From JAYSRU01 sp043720875 (lineage in GTDB: Bacteria > Bacteroidota > Bacteroidia > Flavobacteriales_D > Crocinitomicaceae), in assembly GCA_043720875.1 (NCBI GenBank), contig JAYSRU010000073.1, positions 1 to 16,701 of the forward strand: a DNA stretch of 16,701 nt, written 5' to 3'. A model generated the notes under the pieces. It had not been told where the DNA came from, did not search any database, and was given only the letters and a program-made list of their open reading frames with translations. The position numbers and the translations under genes were made by a program. Below, piece by piece: positions 14,659 to 16,701 of this stretch (within the stretch, counting starts at the first letter, position 1; the number at the start of each line of letters is the position of its first letter).

Positions 14659-14667
14659 TGTATTAAT

Positions 14668-15222
14668 TTAAACGGTTGGGGGCTTCAGGAGACTAAATAT
14701 TACGCGATCACAAGACGGAGGTAAATAATTAAAAATAGCTGTATGATTTTCGTGCAATTCAGCAACGATCACGGAAGTCTCGTCAATTGCTTGAATTGGA
14801 AATATGAGTTGAGATAACTTTACGGTAATTCCTTGTTTTTTCGCTTCTTTGTTAACAACATCATCTAAATGAACAAATAGAATATCTTCGTTTGTATCAG
14901 AAATACAAGTAATTATTACACCTCGCTTTTTGTTCTTTACTTGTTCAATAACATCGTACAATTTACCGTTCAATCGAAATTCTTTGGTAGGACGTATCCA
15001 AATAAGTTCAGCTAATTCTTTTTTACTTAAACTTATTTGTTGTATTAATTCTTTCGGGGCACCTTTTTTTAATTTAGTCTTCATTTCAGACCTTACCTGT
15101 TTTATTTGATAAGTAGAAATTAAGGATACACCCAATGACGGTAGAAATAAGAATAAAATAAAAAGTGAAGCAACGATCATTGACCAACGCTTCACTTTAG
15201 TATTATTTAATTCTTTTTTCAA
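14668..15222 (-). CDS. Unrecognised membrane-anchored protein
   Basis: I do not recognise this 184-residue protein. It has a short basic N-terminus (KKELNNTKVKRW), one strong membrane segment at about 15-36 (MIVASLFILFLFLPSLGVSLIS), a charged amphipathic stretch (41-72) and then a mixed alpha/beta soluble domain with IWIRPTKEFRLNGKLYDVIEQ at 74-94. From the positive-inside rule the soluble part should face the periplasm. It vaguely recalls small Bacteroidota proteins with a K-E-F-x-x-x-G-K-x-Y-D-V pattern that I associate with TonB receptors, but I cannot confirm a family. The start used is TTG, nine bases after the FKBP lipoprotein stop; an ATG at 15180 would drop 14 residues and the basic flank, so TTG looks better. 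It precedes a receptor gene by 201 bases. Confidence 0.72.
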   Translation of the reverse strand: MKKELNNTKVKRWSMIVASLFILFLFLPSLGVSLISTYQIKQVRSEMKTKLKKGAPKELIQQISLSKKELAELIWIRPTKEFRLNGKLYDVIEQVKNKKRGVIITCISDTNEDILFVHLDDVVNKEAKKQGITVKLSQLIFPIQAIDETSVIVAELHENHTAIFNYLPPSCDRVIFSLLKPPTV

Positions 15223-15231
15223 GCTTTGAAA

Positions 15232-16134
15232 TTACTTTGTTCCAACAACTTTAACGTAGAATTGTAACGCAGAGTATGGTGGAATATCATTTCCCTGACC
15301 TTGCGCACCATAAGCGGCTTGGTAAGGTGAATAAATTCTATATTCTCCTCCTACTTTCATGGTTGGAATTCCTTCTTGCCATGCTGGTATAACTTGCAAT
15401 AATGAAAACTCTGGAATTGGTTGACCTTGTTTTACTGCATCATAAGACGATTGAATAGTATCCCCGGAAGCATTCATTAAAATATAATGAGCTGTCACCG
15501 TAGAACCTGTTTTTACCAAAGCACCTGTACCCGCTTTTTCAGTTTCAACCAAAGCACCACAAGGTAATTTAATCAATCCTGGTTTTGCTGATATTTTAGC
15601 CATGAAATCATCGTTATTCTTCATCATCATATCGTTCAACACGTTCGATACTAAAATCATTTGCTCTGTTTTAGCTAAAGAAGCTGTGTCTTGTTTTGAT
15701 AAACCTAATTTATATCCTTTCAAAACCATTTTCATGTTCAACATCGCTAATGGCATTTGTTTTTCCCAACCGGTAATAAACATGGTTCCACCAAAAACAC
15801 CCAAACACTTACTTCCTGCTTTCAAGTATTTCTTATCAAACGATTGGTTGTAAGGTCCGAACAAGCTCGTAAGCGATTGTTTACACTCTTCACCAAAAGC
15901 AACATTATTCATTACGGCATCGTTAAATCCGGCATACAATTGTTCTTTATCGTAGCTCGCAAAATTGGGATCATTCGATTCGGAAAGCAATCCAGCTTGG
16001 TTGGCACCAACAGCAAAAGAAAGCTTGTCCTTTTGATTTGCAAACTTTACAATTTCCACAGGTGCAACTTCTTCCTCTTTCGCTCCACATGCAAAAAGCA
16101 CTGTTACCAGAAAAATTAGGGATAAAATTTTCAT
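15232..16134 (-). CDS. FKBP-fold lipoprotein with altered active site
   Basis: A 300-residue lipoprotein: the signal peptide ends in the lipobox LFAC with Cys16 as the lipidation site, followed by acidic residues (GAKEEEVAP). Residues about 35-190 resemble an extended FKBP-N dimerisation region (KLSFAVGANQAGLL, YAGFNDAVMNN, then GYKLGL). The FKBP domain is at about 203-299: VTAHYILMNASGD, VIPAWQEGIPTMKVGGEYR and AAYGAQG. Counterparts of FKBP12 Tyr26, Val55-Ile56, Trp59 and Tyr82 are kept, but the Phe36-Asp37 pair, F-D-S-S in active enzymes, reads IQSS here. Prolyl isomerase activity may be weak or lost, and a chaperone role is possible. It follows the Mip-like gene after four bases and precedes the membrane protein by nine. 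Confidence 0.9.
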   Translation of the reverse strand: MKILSLIFLVTVLFACGAKEEEVAPVEIVKFANQKDKLSFAVGANQAGLLSESNDPNFASYDKEQLYAGFNDAVMNNVAFGEECKQSLTSLFGPYNQSFDKKYLKAGSKCLGVFGGTMFITGWEKQMPLAMLNMKMVLKGYKLGLSKQDTASLAKTEQMILVSNVLNDMMMKNNDDFMAKISAKPGLIKLPCGALVETEKAGTGALVKTGSTVTAHYILMNASGDTIQSSYDAVKQGQPIPEFSLLQVIPAWQEGIPTMKVGGEYRIYSPYQAAYGAQGQGNDIPPYSALQFYVKVVGTK

Positions 16135-16138
16135 GTTC

Positions 16139-16701
16139 TTAATTTAAGATTTCTAACAACTCAACATCAAAAACTAATGCCATGAATGGTTGAATTGCTC
16201 CACCTGGATGAGGATTTGCACCATAAGCCAATTCTTGAGGAATGTAAAAACGGTATTTCGCTCCTACTGGCATTAATTGTAAGCCTTCTGTCCAACCTTT
16301 AATTACTTGGTTTAATCCAAATTGAGCTGGAGTTCCTCTTTCTACCGAAGAATCGAATACTGTTCCATCGATCAACGTTCCATGGTAATGCACCGAAACC
16401 ATATCAGTTGCAGCCGGCATTTTGCCATCTCCACTTGTGATCACTTCATATTGCAAACCAGAATCGGTTGTTGTAATTCCTTCTTTTGTTTTGTTTTGAT
16501 CCAAGAAAGATAAGCTATCCGCTTTTACATCACCGAATTTTTTATCGTTTTGCTCTTGAATGAAATTTTGAATTAATTCATTTGCTTGTTCTGGTTCAAC
16601 TCTAAAAGCCTTTCCAGCAAATGCATCATTGATTGCAGCTGCAATTTCATTAGGATTTAATTCACCTAAATTTTGATCTAGTAAGCTTCCCGCTACACTC
16701 A
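16139..16701 (-). CDS. Mip/FklB-like FKBP peptidyl-prolyl isomerase (N-terminus outside window)
   Basis: The frame is open to the window edge, so the real start is outside; 187 codons including the stop are visible. Residues near the edge (SVAGSLLDQNLGELNPNEIAA, shown only in part here as SVAGSLLDQNL) and the helical stretch ending FLDQNKTKEG match the FKBP-N dimerisation arm of Mip, FkpA and FklB. The catalytic domain follows, with GLQYEVITSGDGK, VHYHGTLIDGTVFDSS, QVIKGWTEGLQLMPVG, QELAYG and the closing LVFDVELLEI. All main FKBP pocket residues (Tyr, Phe-Asp, Val-Ile, Trp, Tyr, Phe) are present, so this copy should be an active isomerase. Relatives act in the periplasm on outer-membrane and secreted proteins; the signal sequence cannot be seen. 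A TTG within the frame at 16504 is not the start, because the family N-domain continues upstream of it. Confidence 0.94.
   Translation of the reverse strand, partial: SVAGSLLDQNLGELNPNEIAAAINDAFAGKAFRVEPEQANELIQNFIQEQNDKKFGDVKADSLSFLDQNKTKEGITTTDSGLQYEVITSGDGKMPAATDMVSVHYHGTLIDGTVFDSSVERGTPAQFGLNQVIKGWTEGLQLMPVGAKYRFYIPQELAYGANPHPGGAIQPFMALVFDVELLEILN

Noticed and set aside
15602..16119. Plus-strand frames of 83 and 120 codons opposite the FKBP lipoprotein gene.
   Set aside because: The opposite strand encodes a complete lipoprotein with lipobox and FKBP domain; these frames have biased, non-protein-like composition.
1..16701. Defence system, CRISPR array, prophage or insertion sequence.
   Set aside because: No regularly spaced repeats, transposase, integrase, nuclease-effector pair or terminal inverted repeats were seen; the helicase-like gene stands alone among housekeeping genes.

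Overview
The window looks like AT-rich chromosomal DNA from a free-living member of the Bacteroidota, most likely Flavobacteriales. The evidence is: two secreted enzymes ending in type IX secretion system (T9SS) sorting domains; a TonB-dependent receptor with an N-terminal carboxypeptidase-like domain; A-rich leaders in place of strong Shine-Dalgarno sites; and several exact matches to the Bacteroidota -7 promoter box TAnnTTTG. The genus cannot be fixed from sequence alone. I see no mobile element, tRNA, rRNA or CRISPR array, and composition looks even throughout.

Left part (1-4910). A plus-strand run carries the end of thiG, then thiH (sharing one base, TAATG), then an IMPACT/YigZ-family gene that overlaps thiH by 14 bases. 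ThiG and ThiH make the thiazole half of thiamin. This run meets a minus-strand run: a YkgJ-type cysteine-cluster protein, a secreted TPR protein, and a half-length degenerate DEAD-box helicase whose stop overlaps the yigZ stop. Upstream of the YkgJ-type gene lies a 430-base gap (4481-4910) with two GTTATAAC dyads 41 bases apart, an exact plus-strand -7 box, a 23-codon ORF and a strong hairpin.

Middle part (4911-11878). A secreted von Willebrand A protein (minus) is divergent from a plus-strand run of an M42-type metallopeptidase, a FAD-dependent amine/amino-acid oxidase (one base apart) and a T9SS-exported subtilisin-like protease. That protease gene converges on a T9SS-exported type-B carboxylesterase (minus). 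Together these suggest peptide and ester scavenging, with extracellular hydrolysis and intracellular peptide trimming and oxidation, but joint function is inference.

Right part (12043-16701). All genes are on the minus strand. In transcription order they are a Mip/FklB-like FKBP peptidyl-prolyl isomerase (cut by the window edge), a divergent FKBP-fold lipoprotein four bases later, an unrecognised membrane-anchored protein nine bases later, and, after a 201-base gap with its own promoter-like boxes, a TonB-dependent receptor ending in a clear intrinsic terminator. The first three are probably one envelope-folding operon; the receptor may be read both with them and separately.

Most of the window is ordinary housekeeping and accessory metabolism. 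The items most worth a second look are the 4660-4860 region (possible small autoregulated gene or sRNA), the half helicase, the FKBP lipoprotein lacking the usual active-site Phe-Asp pair, and the unknown membrane protein before the receptor.
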